A stretch of DNA of 64,000 bases from Liolophura sinensis (GCF_032854445.1 NC_088302.1:12583338-12647337), one strand, 5' to 3'; shown: positions 44,891 to 57,700, counted from the first letter of the stretch. The notes: generated by a model not told the origin, from the letters alone. Translations and numbers: made by a program.

Positions 44891-45384
44891 GCTTAGGCAA
44901 ATTATATACAAATGTATAATGACTACACAGCTCTGTTAATGACGCCATAGCTTAAATGTGTCACCTGCTTCCCAGGTACAGTATAATAGAAAGTGGTAAT
45001 CTCAATAAGATTTGTCTTAGACAAATTATATACAAATGTATAATGACTACACAGCTCTGTTAATGAGGCCATAGCTTAAATGTGTCACCTGCTTCACAGG
45101 TACAGTATAATAGAAAGTGGTAATGATCGATCGTTCAAGAAAATCTCAATAAGATTTGCCTTAGACAAATTATATACAAATGTATAATGACTACACAGCT
45201 CTGTTAATGACGCCATAGCTTAAATGTGTCACCTGCTTCACAGGTACAGTATAATAGAAAGTGGTAATCTCAATAAGATTTGTCTTAGACAAATTATATA
45301 CAAATGTATAATGACTACACAGCTCTGTTAATGACGCCATAGCTTAAATGTGTCACCTGCTTCACAGGTACAGTATAATAGAAA
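44891..45384 (+). repeat. Four tandem 124/144-bp repeats
   Basis: Four copies starting (at AAATTATATACAAATGTATA) at 44899, 45023, 45167 and 45291, with spacings 124, 144 and 124. They are nearly identical and include ATGACTACACAGCTCTGTTA and AAATGTGTCACCTGCTTCAC. The longer unit holds an extra 20 bp (about GATCGATCGTTCAAGAAAAT) also found at 43692. Module Y copy 2 has a single diverged copy at 61550-61640. Confidence 0.95.
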
Positions 45385-46450
45385 TGACTGTAAACCTGAT
45401 ATGATATTAACTTAACCTGGCCGACAAGAAAATGTAATCTGTTTCATTACTGATTACCTACATTAAATGAAACAACGATAAACTTTGGGCGTGTAGGTAC
45501 TATAATTGCCCTGCATACAGGTAGAGATAGTGAGGAACCTAAGGGGGAATGTCGATCCAAAAGTCTCAAGTTTTGTAAGCTATGTGTCAACCACAATAAA
45601 ATCTATACAGACCTGTATACAATGAAGTTAAATAGGAGGCAATACGCATTACAAGCATGAGCTTAGGCTGACAAGCAATACATCTGGTCGGATACCAGAA
45701 ATGGACGACTCTTCAAAGTTGTATTTGACAAAAAAAAAATGGACAGAAGGACAGTTTCTCACGTCCCGTCACTTCATTGGAAAAACTTCAGTGTAAACAA
45801 ATCGCCTGATGGTATAGGAAGAAGACCTTTCCATTGATAAGATGCATTTCCCACGACAAAGAATACGTGGCGTATGTCTTACCAGTTCCCTGGAGAACTG
45901 TTTCAGGCCCTACACGTGGTGTTTGCGATAGGTGGTCCAGAATATGTCATGAATTCAGTGTAAGTTGTCACGTTGGTAGCAGCAGATGTATATTAATCAA
46001 TACCAACAGAAACAGGAGACTGCTACCAACGTGACAACTTAAAATGCCTTCAATGAAACCCGTTGGTAACGAATTTATTGTCATTCTCACATAGCTGTAC
46101 ATAAGGTGGCTCCAGCAGTCGGTTAAGACATTTCCCAAGACTGTCGTTTAATGAGCTCTGCTAATTCTCTGCCCTCAATGCTCAGTGAACAAGGTGGTCA
46201 GGTTCAGTTGATGACTCCGCTTATACAGCACACCTGCGGGTCTCAAACTTCTGATAAACCCGAGCTTACCGCTCATTGTTCTCGGTGTGCCGGAAGTTGG
46301 AAATTAAAGGTTCTTGTCGAATGGAGCTAGTTTTGGATGTCAGGGCACACCATATATTTTTGCAAGGAGCTTTTGCAAAGAGCTCAGTTAAATGTATTTT
46401 TAACTCACATCATTTAAAACAAATCGTTTAATATTGACTTCAGATCCTTA
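45385..46450 (+). repeat. Segment shared, inverted, with 4600-5500
   Basis: Source or sister of the inverted copy at the left of the window. It contains no recognised gene. A perfect short hairpin lies at 45961-46041. Confidence 0.7.
45961..46041. repeat. Perfect 21-bp inverted repeat
   Basis: TAAGTTGTCACGTTGGTAGC plus A at 45961-45981 is the exact reverse complement of 46021-46041, with a 39-bp loop. The inverted paralogue at 4896-4916 (TAAGTTGTCACTTTGGCAGC) has one arm only. It could be a tiny foldback element or a transcribed hairpin. Confidence 0.9.
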
Positions 46451-46829
46451 CCGAAGATTCTGAGCCTAACTAATCGAAAATGATTCGCTGTATACTGACA
46501 ATCAGAGCAAAGCCTGGTTTAGCCCAGACACGTAATCCCCCGAGCGGGACATAAGAATGTTGTAGGAATATTTTGTGCGATACCATTCCGTTGATGTCGT
46601 ATTCCGTCTCAGGCAATCTGCATAAGTTTATTCAGAATTAAAGATAACGAAAACGGCAGCAATAATAACACCGACGACAATGACACTGACAGTTATAACG
46701 ATGATTTGATGATAAAGTTGATGTTTATAGTGATGCTCTGATTCATCTGTTACTTACCATCCAATCAAATGCACGCGAACGTGAATAGATTAAGACAATG
46801 TCGTGTGTAAAACAACAGAGAACAACTTA

Positions 46830-47090
46830 TTCCTCGCTTGGCGTTCAGCATGAAGGGGATAGTACAACGACTGGTTGGCCCATATGAATATAATGGCTCG
46901 GGCGGAGCGCATCACTTGCCTTCGGTAAGCCGTTTCAATGAAGCAACACTAGTTAAAAGAGCGGTGGAACTCCGTCCTGCAACAAGGAGGCACATTACAT
47001 GCACTCTAAGGATTCCTTCATCGTCACATGAGTGAAAAATTGTTGAGTACGACGTTAAACCCCAAGCATTCACTCACTCACTCTCTGAAC
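46830..47090 (+). repeat. Dispersed retroelement-like repeat
   Basis: Contains GTTGGCCCATATGAATATAA, then CACTTGCCTTCGGTAAGCCG, and ends GAAAAATTGTTGAGTACGAC, AAACCCCAAGCATTCACTCA, CTCACTC. The tail recurs inverted at 4277-4338. The internal open frame (46838-47035) is an accident of the repeat. Confidence 0.65.
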
Positions 47091-48959
47091 TCAAAAAAGC
47101 GCTGACATAATTTAGTATTGGTTTAGGCTTGTAAAACGCCGTAATTTTATTTACAACGTCTTTGTTTGTTGCTGATTATGTCAGCTTTGATAGTCACGTT
47201 TAAAAGAAGATTTCAACTTGAAATTTATGCGTATTCATATTGCATGTCATGATATACTAGTATATCTTTCGAAGACAATTAAAGGCCGTTAGGTACTCAT
47301 ATGAAAACGTGCTGTTTTTGTTTTCCTTTTTCTTTCAATTTTGAATCATTTCATTCATTGCATCAAGGGAACAGAATATGTAGAAAACAAAACACGTCAC
47401 AATGATTAGGTACACGATAAATCAACTGCTGGGTAGAAAATTATTATAAGCATACTGTTCACCAATTTTCCCTGATTTATTAAAACAGTCAAGTAAAAAT
47501 AAGGGATTGAGTCAGAGTAGCAAAAGTATGAAAAAGTATGAATTAACTTTGTTTCCATTTTTCTGTGTGTATTAAATAAAATGACAACCGTACGTTTTGA
47601 GTAATTCTAGAAAAGCGACACCTAATATATGGCAATTAGCGTCAATGCATTTTTAATTAAGTATGCTCAAGCCATGGTACTAGGAGTCACTTAGATTCCT
47701 GTTTTCAGGCATTTACATGAACGGTTAGAAATGAACCCTAAATGAGATAAATAGATGAGTAGCCGATCTTTACGAAGAGTGTCAGACACGTTGCCAATAC
47801 TTTTTGTATTTTGTAAATAGCAATAATCTGCACATGCTGGACCGAAAAATGTTCTAAACAAACTGATAATAGTTGACAGGATGTCATAGTATGTCATTAA
47901 TTTTTTACGTAATTCTGGGGGTTGTATAATTTACTATTATTTAATCACTTACATGAACAGTTAGATAAAAACCCTAGCTGCCGAAAATTGACAAGAGACC
48001 ATATTTTACCAGTAATGTTTGACCGCTTGCCAGCTATCACACAGTCGGCGCTGCTCCAAATAAACAGCATCAACAATTAAACCGATATAAAGTCAACCAA
48101 AGTAACCGAAACCAGTACACAGAGAATCAGAGTCTTACATGAGTTTACCATACCAACGGATCTGTAGAGTACAAACCTGAAAACGAGATTAGATAGTTTA
48201 CGCAAACGCGGATTGTCTGTAGCAGTGGCATGTTGTACCTCACTACAACATGGCCACTCTGCACTGGACAATATTACATATTCCCTTTGACAAGTATAGT
48301 TAATTCCTCGGAGACACTCCTTTAAAAATAAATAGTCTATCACTTCTTGTATCAATATCAATCTTTCTACTTTACAAACACGCCGCAGGTTTCATATTAA
48401 GTCAGAACTGGGACAAAGTATGATTGATCGGGCAGACGTCCTCGCTACAACGTAATCCTTAAATTTGTGTGAATCAAAATCAATTTTCCGGTTGTTAGCA
48501 TCGGTTCACGTTAAAAATGGCTTGTCTGTGTATTGTTTTTTGTTCATCATAACAAATCGTTTAGTATACATATAAAACAAATAACATTGTACAATCATTA
48601 CAGATATTAAGTAAGATGGCGTCATTATTCCTGATGGTAGGATGGTTTCATTCAAATTGATGACTTCCAAAGAGTGCCGACTAGACAGGCTAGAGAACAG
48701 TTTAGATGTACACTTTTCGCAAGCGTTCAGGTACATGTACATACGTGATTTTCTCTACATTATTTCATGTACTGTGGAGCGCATGAAGAATGTTGCAGAA
48801 TGGCACAGTTTAAGAACATTAATCTCACATTTTTATATAGCGCTTTGAATATTTCATTCAACACAGGAATAAATGTATCCTTTCTTTTAAACCATACTCA
48901 GTTTCATGTCCTTGTTGTGGTTCTCATATCTCACGTCTGAACAGATGCTGCAGCAAGTT

Positions 48960-49199
48960 TGATCTCACTACGTGATGACTGGCCAGAACGGCGCAATGAC
49001 AAAGAAGAGCCTCACCAATGCAGCCGCTATGGGGCATCCTCTCCGGCCGTGCGTGTGAAGGTCTTCCTGCAGCCTGCGGATGGTCGTGGCTTTCCACCGG
49101 GCTCTGTCGGATTTGTCTCACCATAATGCTGGCTGCTGGCGTGTAAGTGAAATTCTTGACTTCGGCGTAAAACATCAATCAAATAAATAAATAAATAAA
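48960..49199 (+). mobile_element. tRNA-derived SINE, damaged head
   Basis: From AACGGCGCAATGACAAAGAA through CATCCTCTCCGGCCGTGCGT, GCGGATGGTCGTGGCTTTCC and CTCACCATAATGCTGGCTGC to the CATCAATCAAATAAATAAAT tail. The A-box head and the B-box region are damaged, so pol III transcription is unlikely. Confidence 0.9.
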
Positions 49200-50410
49200 C
49201 TTGGCAAGTGCCCCTTTGCCAACTGTCAATCTGTTATTGAACATGTGGATTAGCTCAGAAATTGTAGATTTTTTTTTATTATTATTGGAAAAAAGGCATT
49301 TTAAAGCTGATAAGTTTAAGATAAGTTGGTCTTAATTTATGAATGTATGTGTGTATATGTATGAGTGATATATGAGTGTCATCGTATATCAGCTTTTTAC
49401 GTCACCAACGTATGGTATTCTTCATCGTTCATTTCAGCAGAAGAAGACGATGACTGTGAGAGGTTATTAGTTCTCGCTAGATATTTCATTTGCTACCTCC
49501 TCTGTTACGTTTTAAAAGTATATAAACTGTATACATTTAAACGCCATGTGTATGTATGACCGATTTCATTCCCTTCACCTTTGCTACTTAAATAAAACCC
49601 TAGATGATCATATGGGGATAAGTGTGACAACAAAAAAAATGTTATTTCACTGAAACCTAATAATGTACTGACATGTGACTGTTGTTGTTGCCATTAAAAG
49701 AAATCGGGAAGAGCAGCTGATAAAATGTTTGTATTTGAAGTGACTTGGGGTAAAAGGGATGCCTTTTAGTGTAAAATACTCACTAGGAAGGAATAAAAGA
49801 TACCGAGGTTTGGCACAAAATTATTTGAAATCCCTCTCTTTTCTTGTATATTTATACGATGACGAGCATGAGGCGAACGAGTGTGAACTGCTGTAAAGGA
49901 TTGGTTGGGGCAACCATGAGGAGCCCTAAGAAAACGGGTGCTTTTTTCTTACTTGCCACAGGGTTATTGTCCGTCTGCAGTTTTGTAATGCAATTATTGT
50001 AGCGAGTGCAGCCAATACCAAATCCATTCCAAAATAATGTCTCCATAGATTTTGACGAAAAATCCCAAAATGTTGTGTTGAAAGTCTTACATGTCAGCAA
50101 AAGTCTCTTGAGCAAAAGCTTAGAAAATCCCCTGTTCTTTTTTGCTTTAACCCGTATACATCGAACTAAAAATAAAAAATGGTCGACCTTGAGGCAAAAT
50201 GTACATATAGTGTGAGGATTAGCCTTCACGCTACAGCGATGCACGTAAGTTCACGGTATAGAGCAGCATCTTTTAGTACTCAACACGTTAGGCCGACTAC
50301 ATGTGGTGGGGGTGTTAGGGCTTAGGGCGTGTATTTACAGGGGTTTATTATCACTGATAATCCAACACCATAGCGTAAAGAGAAACCACAAAATTTACTG
50401 TGATATGATT

Positions 50411-50450
50411 ATTGTTTATTTTTTTATTTATTTATTTATTTATTTTTTTT
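50411..50450. repeat. TTTA-rich microsatellite
   Basis: Run of TTTATTTATTTATTTATTTA type, like a reversed SINE tail, but no SINE body is recognisable beside it. Confidence 0.8.
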
Positions 50451-50656
50451 GCATATTTGGAAAATGAAGCCGATTTTTGGAATACAACACAGGCAGGGTT
50501 CTCCGCTGGATAAGGTCAGAAAGGCATTGTTTACTTCTTGCACTCTGGTCTCTTCCACTTGGAAACCTAACCACCGCCGTATAACGAAACAGTGGTTGTA
50601 CTAGAGTTTCCTGATATATTTTTTAAACCTAGGAATGTTACACACACTGTTTCACT

Positions 50657-51230
50657 CTAAGTAAACTTTAACATCCATAACAGTTTGTCAAAATTGCCAT
50701 GTACTAAAAATAAGACAAGATTCTTCCGCATCTCTTTCACACAAGTCTTGTCTGTATCACCGTCTTCCAGTTCATATTTGATTTCCGGTCTGGCGCCTTG
50801 GCTGGAGGACACAAACGCCCTGAGCACTTTGTATGGACACAGACCCCCATTACAACTTCCGTTTTTCGGTAGGGTTGTAGTTCTGTCTATTTTAGGGTGT
50901 AAAGTCTTTTTTGCTGCCAGCCTGCCATTTTTGGTGTACAGGTGCATGATTGACATCAAAATGATGGAAATTGCCTAAGCTTTGGGCAGGTATGAGTTTT
51001 AATGATGAAAGTTTGAAATTCTGGGCGAGAGGACACAAGGAGACAGGTTGTGATGAGGCTGCGACTGACGTCCTCTTGGCGTTGCTAGGCACCCTTCCCA
51101 GCTGCCGGCATAGAAAAGTCCAGATTCTGACGGTCAACTTTTGTTAAGATTTTTATGGCTTCTTTCTCACAGGCTGGGTCAGGCATGCACCAAAGCTTAT
51201 TGGCCACGGAATGTTTGAGACTGAGCTACA
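50657..51230 (-). pseudogene. Possible decayed gene fragment, unknown
   Basis: Read on the minus strand, two stretches have protein-like composition in different frames. One at about 51210-51090 reads KLWCMPDPACEKEAIKIL, then VDRQNLDFSMPAAGKG, then a stop. The other at about 50860-50657 reads NGSCNGGLCPYKVLRAFVSS, then PEIKYELEDGDTDKT and CVKEMRKNLVLFLVHGNFDK, ending in a stop. I recognise no family. It could be a degraded transposon ORF, a processed pseudogene, or chance. It has no counterpart in module X copy 1. Confidence 0.2.
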
Positions 51231-51937
51231 GCGCTAAACATTAACATTGTCCCTTATGGAAAACTAATGGGGGTCTGCGGCCGTATGAAGTAAAATGTCA
51301 GGCTATGGGATTGAGGGTTAAAAATAATCTTTAGTCTCTTGTGATGCAGAACTGTTGTACGATAGGGATATGCCTTTGTATGGTATGTACATATTATCAG
51401 TGAAACCCGTCCATCGTGTTTGACAAAGTTCTTCAGTCACTTGCTAAGGCGCAATGGTTTTCCTGGGGCTCCACCTGTAAGTGGAATGTCGTCCAATAAG
51501 TAAAATATCTTTGGGTACTAACTTAAACACCAATCAATTCAATAAATTAACTAACACTGGCCACTACTAAACTTTAATACTTGTCCATGGTACTCCGTAA
51601 TGTTTCATGTACCGAAATAATGTTCGATAGAGTACAAGTAATGACGTCATAAATGTGTCCACTGATACTTGCATAAGTGGATGTTCCTCGTTACAATCGA
51701 ACACTAATCAAGCCTCAATTAAAACTACATCTATGATGGAAATTAAACACAGGTATGTTGTAATGCGAGAAAAAGGATGACTTAGCAATGAGATCGTTTT
51801 TCAGTTCAGAATTCGCCCACATAATAATTTGGCTACGTCGAAAACATGAGCGCCTTCGTTTTTTTATGGGATTTCCGCAAATACGCGGAAAGAGAAGGTA
51901 GTTTGTTTATTCGGCTCTGATCCTCCATGAGCCACCT

Positions 51938-52249
51938 GTGGCTGTAGGTTCTAAAGTGGCACACCCAAGGCTTTGTGTTTTCTGGGTTTTTTTTCTGTTT
52001 GCAGTCATTATATCTAATGATGGTTACCACTGTGATGGAAAATCATCAACATGCCAGAATGACAGGTTTCCAGTGCAATCTCTTCATCAGTTAGCAGCTG
52101 TGTATGAGACAGACGCACTTTCTGTTGATGTCATGGTTTGAGGATGGCTAACACAGGATGGTTACAACTTCTGGTTTGATTACTGCTCTCCTAAGGCTCT
52201 GGTATCGGACTTTCTCTTCAAGGTTTCTAAAATACCTCCCGGAAAATAA
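51938..52249 (+). other. Open stretch with acceptor-like site, unknown
   Basis: From 51938 the frame runs for about 104 codons with one internal TGA (52139). It includes DGYHCDGKSSTCQNDRFP, VYETDALSVDVMV and, after the stop, GWLTQDGYNFWFDYCSPK. A polypyrimidine run ending TTTTTTTTCTGTTTGCAG at about 52002 resembles a splice acceptor. I recognise no family. Could be an exon relic or chance. Confidence 0.15.
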
Positions 52250-52705
52250 TCATTCTTGTGTGCCGAACTGAACCTGAGCAGCAAAACATACCTTCGTTCC
52301 TTAACAATTATTGCCGAACATTTTTACGATATATTCACCCACATTGATCTTCATAAAAGATACATGGGTTTAGAGGTCAAACTCTAAAGCACTTTGTGGT
52401 TAAATGGGCTGTTTCAAATGAACATAGAATGTTACGTACTAATTTCCGATTCAAATATAGAGTGGAAATTGAAAGGCATGTTTGTGGCATTGCTTCATTA
52501 CAGTGGGATATAAAACTATAATTGCGAGTGTTTATTGATGGGATCGTTACGCTGAAGCGGAAAAGATTCAATTGTTAGGAAGGACGTCGAGGTATTATTA
52601 TAAATATATTGTATATTATTTATATATGATTATCTGAGCATTTCTCGTCTCATATGTTGATCACATCTTGACGAACCCGAAGGCAGTATATTTGGCTCGA
52701 GAGGT

Positions 52706-52726
52706 GGGGGTAAGGGGTGGGCGGGG
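52706..52726 (+). other. G-quadruplex-type motif
   Basis: Four G runs of 5, 4, 3 and 4 with loops TAA, T and C, the pattern of a stable intramolecular G-quadruplex. A truncated SINE head starts 13 bp downstream. Confidence 0.8.
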
Positions 52727-52738
52727 TTGTCGGTTTTG

Positions 52739-52832
52739 AACTCCGTGGCCGAGGTGGTTGGCACACTAGTGCGGCGCAATGACCCAAAACTTCTGACCAG
52801 TGTGGTCGCATTGAGTTCAAGTTCGATCAATT
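52739..52832 (+). mobile_element. tRNA-derived SINE, head only
   Basis: GAACTCCGTGGCCGAGGTGG, TTGGCACACTAGTGCGGCGC, AATGACCCAAAACTTCTGAC and a B-box-like GTTCAAGTTC match the first 90 bp of the full SINE. Everything 3' of that is missing. Confidence 0.88.
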
Positions 52833-53849
52833 AGTTTATGGGGTCAGAGGATAAATGTCAAACTTCTTGGTCCAAGGGAGTGAAGAAAAGCAAAGGCTGT
52901 AAATAGTAAGCCCTGTAAAGTGTTATCATTGAACTATACTGGCAACATGTTTGGTTTAACCTGGCCTTGTTTTTGTTTTGAGCTCAGTGTTTCCGACTCA
53001 AAGTGGCAACAAAGAGAGACTGTGGAATCTGTGTTTGATTTGTTTTCCTGTTTGATGAACCATACGCTTAAAGTTTCTATATGTTACAAAAAGGAAAGCA
53101 CAACCTGTACCTCAACTGATACAAAGTTTATCAGCGACACATACAATGGAAGAAATAGTGTAAACCGTAAAACGTGGTGACCGGATATTAGGTAAACCTT
53201 ACAAGTAACGATACTTTCCTCATGGCCACAGAGTTTGATCATTTCTGGCTTTTTCACTTGTGTGGCTACACAATCAGTTCACATCATTCCAGATCACACA
53301 TTACCAATGAATTCAAAGCATTAAAAAAAAACAGCAGTAACGGTTATTACAAGTAATTGTTGACGTATTATTGTTTTTCATGACGTTTAGATATTGTTTT
53401 GTTTTACCAATAGACTTTAAATCATTAAATCATTTAACAGCTTAAAAATGAGTTAGCCCAATTTTGCGAATGTGACAACATTATTGTTTGGCAGTTTGCG
53501 ATGCCACCGTGGCAGATTCAACAAACGTTGTGATTGTTTTTAGTCTGTTTTCATGAAACCCCGTTTTCATGGACATAGAGATGTGTATACAGCCAGACGT
53601 CTATAGGCGCTGTAGCAACTGTCATTGTACTATGTTCTTTATGTCGTGTTTAATAATCCATCAAACCGCACAAAGATTGTACACCACCCCAAGGTTCCCT
53701 GATCGCAAGCATATTTAATCCTTCTCTACACCATATATAGTTACAAGTTCAGTGTATCAGTGGTTTGAAAACAACAAGGATCAAATTCCGTGGCGTCGAG
53801 ATGATAACTGGTAAACTTTTGTGAAAAAAATAGACAAGTGCAAATAAAA

Positions 53850-54260
53850 GCAACCGCAAAACGTTATCCACGAACTATATTGACAACATGTTTTATGTAA
53901 CCTGGTTTTGTTTTTGTATAAAACTTAGAGTTTCCGTCGAGATTGTTTTGCCATGGAAAGAAATATAAGCTTTGGGTTTCTATGTGAATGTTTAGAACTT
54001 GACGTTGAAGAAAAGAGGACTACTGATATTGTAACTGATAGTTTTTTTTATTTAAACGCCACAGTTAGTTTCCGGATATAAGGTGAACTGTGCATAATAA
54101 AAATATTACCTTCATCGCCAGAGAGGTGACTGTGTTCATTTTTCCTTGGACATGGCAACAAATGGAGGAGAATGCATGTAAAAGCTGATAGTTGGCTGGC
54201 ATATTACCAACCCACAGAGAACAATAACAGCAACAAAACCGGTAATGCCAGAAGCAACTG
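53850..54260 (+). repeat. Third copy of the 33.8 kb / 52.9 kb stretch
   Basis: AACGTTATCCACGAACTATA, TGTAACCTGGTTTTGTTTTT, TTTCCGGATATAAGGTGAAC and AATATTACCTTCATCGCCAG match 33790-34060 and 52915-53230 in order. This is a local tandem duplication next to copy 2. Confidence 0.8.
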
Positions 54261-54657
54261 TCAGAAAATCAGTCAGGGTTTGTTGATGTTCGTTGAGTAC
54301 ATGTGATGGGTCCTATCACACCACAGCTAACTTGTTTTAACGGGTACAATATGCTCTAAAAACAATTCGAAAACTACGTCTCAGAGTTAGAGTCTTAAGC
54401 ACTAGGAATACACATCTTCCAGAAACAAAGAAAACATAATACATTGACGGAGGCCTAAATCCAACAGGTTAACATTAACAGCATCTTTAGTTTACTTAAC
54501 TGCTATGTGAGACAGGCAAACACCTACAGGTTACATTAAACAGTTTTGGCTTTGGTTAAAAACGAAGGGATTCTCTCATTGAATTACAGAGAATTTCTGT
54601 ACCTATTTACCTTAGTTTTATAAAGATTATATTATTTCGTGGGCTATCATAATGCTT

Positions 54658-54712
54658 TGGTTTATTTATTTATTTATTTGGTTGGTGTTTTACGTCGTAC
54701 TCAAGAATATTT
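54658..54712 (-). mobile_element. SINE 3' tail fragment
   Basis: TTTATTTATTTATTTATTTG followed by GTTGGTGTTTTACGTCGTAC and TCAAGAATATTTTA, the reversed SINE 3' end. The body is missing. Confidence 0.85.
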
Positions 54713-57700
54713 TAATAGAATATCTCATGATAGTAATATATATATTTTGGAAAGAAATAAGCTCAAAATGATTGCAACCTACATTACGTACTGTCAATTA
54801 CGGAACATGTCCCGGTGCCAGGAGTGTTTGTGAACTTGAGAGAAAATGATTCCTTTGCGGCTTACGATAGGGAGTTTATACAATGATTTATCGTTTCAAC
54901 TGCTTCAATGTGAATATTTACAGTTTTCTGTCAAGAGGAAATGTTTTGAAATGTTTAATTACAACTAATGTTGTAAACGACCATCTGACTTCAATGTAAA
55001 CGTTATGTGCGACTAGCGTGTACTGCCTATCACTCGTAGAATATCAAGTCGATGATCGAAAGACTCATTTCCAAACCAAACTAGAACATCAATTACCAAA
55101 GTAGCAGGTGAGAACTAATTATATTATCGGTAAATACAGCTGCTGGCATGCAAAAGATAAGCAGCCCTGAGTTCCAGTGATTCAGGGAGGGTAGTTGATT
55201 TTCTTGGCGTTGTAAGAAAATATATCATATCCAATTAGATATATCTGCCTTTTTTTGCTACATTTTTTGCTAAAATCTAGGTAGTCTGTGGAAATAAATT
55301 TTGAAAAAAACTTGTGGAATGCCAAGGGTGTAAAACATTCACACAAACCACTCTCGCAAGGAAATCACGTGCTGTCTGGGTTCCGTAGAGATGCCTACCG
55401 AAAACCGGGGAATTTCAATACAAGGTAAACCGTCTTCAAAACTCTTGTTCTACCTTGTTCTTTGTTATACCCAGTTTTCCCATGAAGCATTCTTGTCTGC
55501 TCGTAACCGTTGTCGATGAATATCATTGACCTGACAGGGCTACACTACTTCATATAATATCCTGACTTAATCTGTGTGGAAATGATGCAGAATAGTTTAG
55601 TTTTACAGCCTGTTACATTCATACTCAGGGATTGTTTCATGTATATCAATCAAAATCAGTTCGTCACAGACGGCACAGTGACCAAGTAATTAGACCGTTT
55701 TCTAAAGAAAAGTAATTACAGGACTTAGACCAAATGGTCCTTAAATTCAGAAGATCTCATCGCAAAGAAGGCCAGTCACAGTATGCTCCAGTCCTGATGC
55801 CACACTCACCTGATATTTACATCTGACGCCATGCTTACAGTTAACCTCTTGGCCATGCTACAGGGAGTCGAGGTTTACCATTGTAATGGGATTGATGAGA
55901 CATGGCGTCAGTTTTGGAAGGAAATACTTCTTGCGGCTATTAAGAACCAGCTCGTCTTTACGTTTTTCATGTGTTAAATCGGTTCAACTTGATTTTTTTG
56001 TCTCGTGCCAAAATTGCAGCAATGTTTTTACTGCGCACTTACTTTAGACATTCTCAAGATGTATAAGAAGCTAAGGCAACATTTGTATTTCTTCCTGACA
56101 GCGATTACCATCTGCTTTACAACGTCTTAGAGAGCATTTTTTTTTCACCTACGGCTAAATGTTTCATCTAAAAATTAGAGTTGAAATTAATCTATATCGA
56201 TGATTGTGTCCTATCCTGACACTAAAACTTAACGAATGTGTTAATATGTTAGGTAACGAGGTTTATGTATTAAACCTATGTGTTATGTGTCATCGACCAA
56301 TTGCGTGTTGACTGTTTAGAACCAAGAAAACGACCCACACAATAGCTTTATGCCAGATGCATAAACACTGTGTGTTCGATGGAACATTTATGATTTAACG
56401 TGCCTACAAAAAATATTTCAATTCTACAACTAGGGTGGGAGACAAGGCATTGTATCTTGCGTAGTGCATTTCAAATATCCCGATTTAAAATCGCGGCTAA
56501 ACCAGCCCACAAACAGAGATAGGAATGTAAAGCGCAGTAAGCAGTAATGGGTAAAGAAAATCGGGCAAGCCCTACGGGAAACCATTTTAGGTAAATTCTC
56601 TAATTTAGAATCGCACTTAATATAGCCAGATGTGAATTCAGCACCCAACCTCATGAATTCAAGGCTGACGCTTTTAGTGGTCTCGAGGGCCTAGATGAAG
56701 TAATTTCAGTTCTCCAGCGGGTCAGGCTCTCACTGACACAAAAACCTTGTATCATTAATGACTTTTGAGCTAGGATGTCCTTGCTTGATAAACACACATA
56801 CCGACAATATCCGGGAACTTTCCGCTTTCATGGATTTTATATCGTATCCAGATGACGGCGTGATGGTTTAAAGATGCGAAACCGACTTCATGCTGAACAG
56901 TCTTATCAAAAAAAGCGCAACCACAATTTGAGGTATTTTCTCAGGTGATGGTGTGAATGAAAAGCTACAGAGAAAATCAGCACCGACGTCATGTAGAATG
57001 TAATTTAAAGAAAGACTGCTTATGTCCCCATGAAAAGAAAGTACTATGTTTAGGGTAGTTGTAGACAGTGTAAATTAACATCAGTTGATGAGATGTACGT
57101 TCTCTGACCCATTTCCATCTTTCGTTACCAAAGGTTGGTTGTAATTTAATTCGCCAGAATTAAGATAAGGTTAATCTACAAAAAACAAGCTTTATGTGTC
57201 GGGCTTCCAGAAAGATTTTTGCAGCGGTGTTTTCCAGACGTTCCCCAGGGAACAGTTTGACAGGCATGCTTTTTTCAAGCGTCGATGACACATCATTCTT
57301 GAGTGACTGTTCACAACACGAAATCCCAGTACGTGATAATTACGCTGTTAAAACATGTTACGTTCCATAGATCCACACCAACGACGGTCGCCCACTGCCA
57401 TGTATGACTCCTACCTTGTATTCTCAAAAACATAGCTGAACAAATTTTAAGGTAAAAGAAAACTAAAATATGAAGTAAAGTTCATCATTTCATCTTAAAA
57501 CTGAAAACTATGCCTAAAAATGCTTTCATGTATTTTTCCGATTTTATTAGAAGGTTAATAGGCATTGAAATATTTGAATACTATGGTAGGCTTTATGAGC
57601 CATACAGACGGTATCTAAGAGCTCTGGCGTCACCTCACCTTTTATTTTCTGATTTTCAAAATAAGGAATGAATTTTTAGGAAAATCATTTCAGTAATCTT

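Larger units (their letters stand above)
46450..53340 (+). repeat. Module X, copy 2
   Basis: Counterpart of 26500-34200 (anchors given there). It differs by added elements: dispersed repeat 46830-47090, SINE 48960-49199, and sequence at 50500-52300 with no clear match in copy 1. The minus-strand frame 49852-50244 overlaps a stretch shared with 30306-30575, but protein identity is not higher than DNA identity, so I do not call it a gene. Confidence 0.75.

Noticed and set aside
46838-47035. 66-codon open frame as a gene
   Set aside because: It lies entirely inside a dispersed repeat.
49852-50244. 130-codon minus-strand frame, with a shorter relative at 30306-30575
   Set aside because: About 25 codons align in frame between the two copies, but residue identity is lower than base identity, which argues against protein selection.
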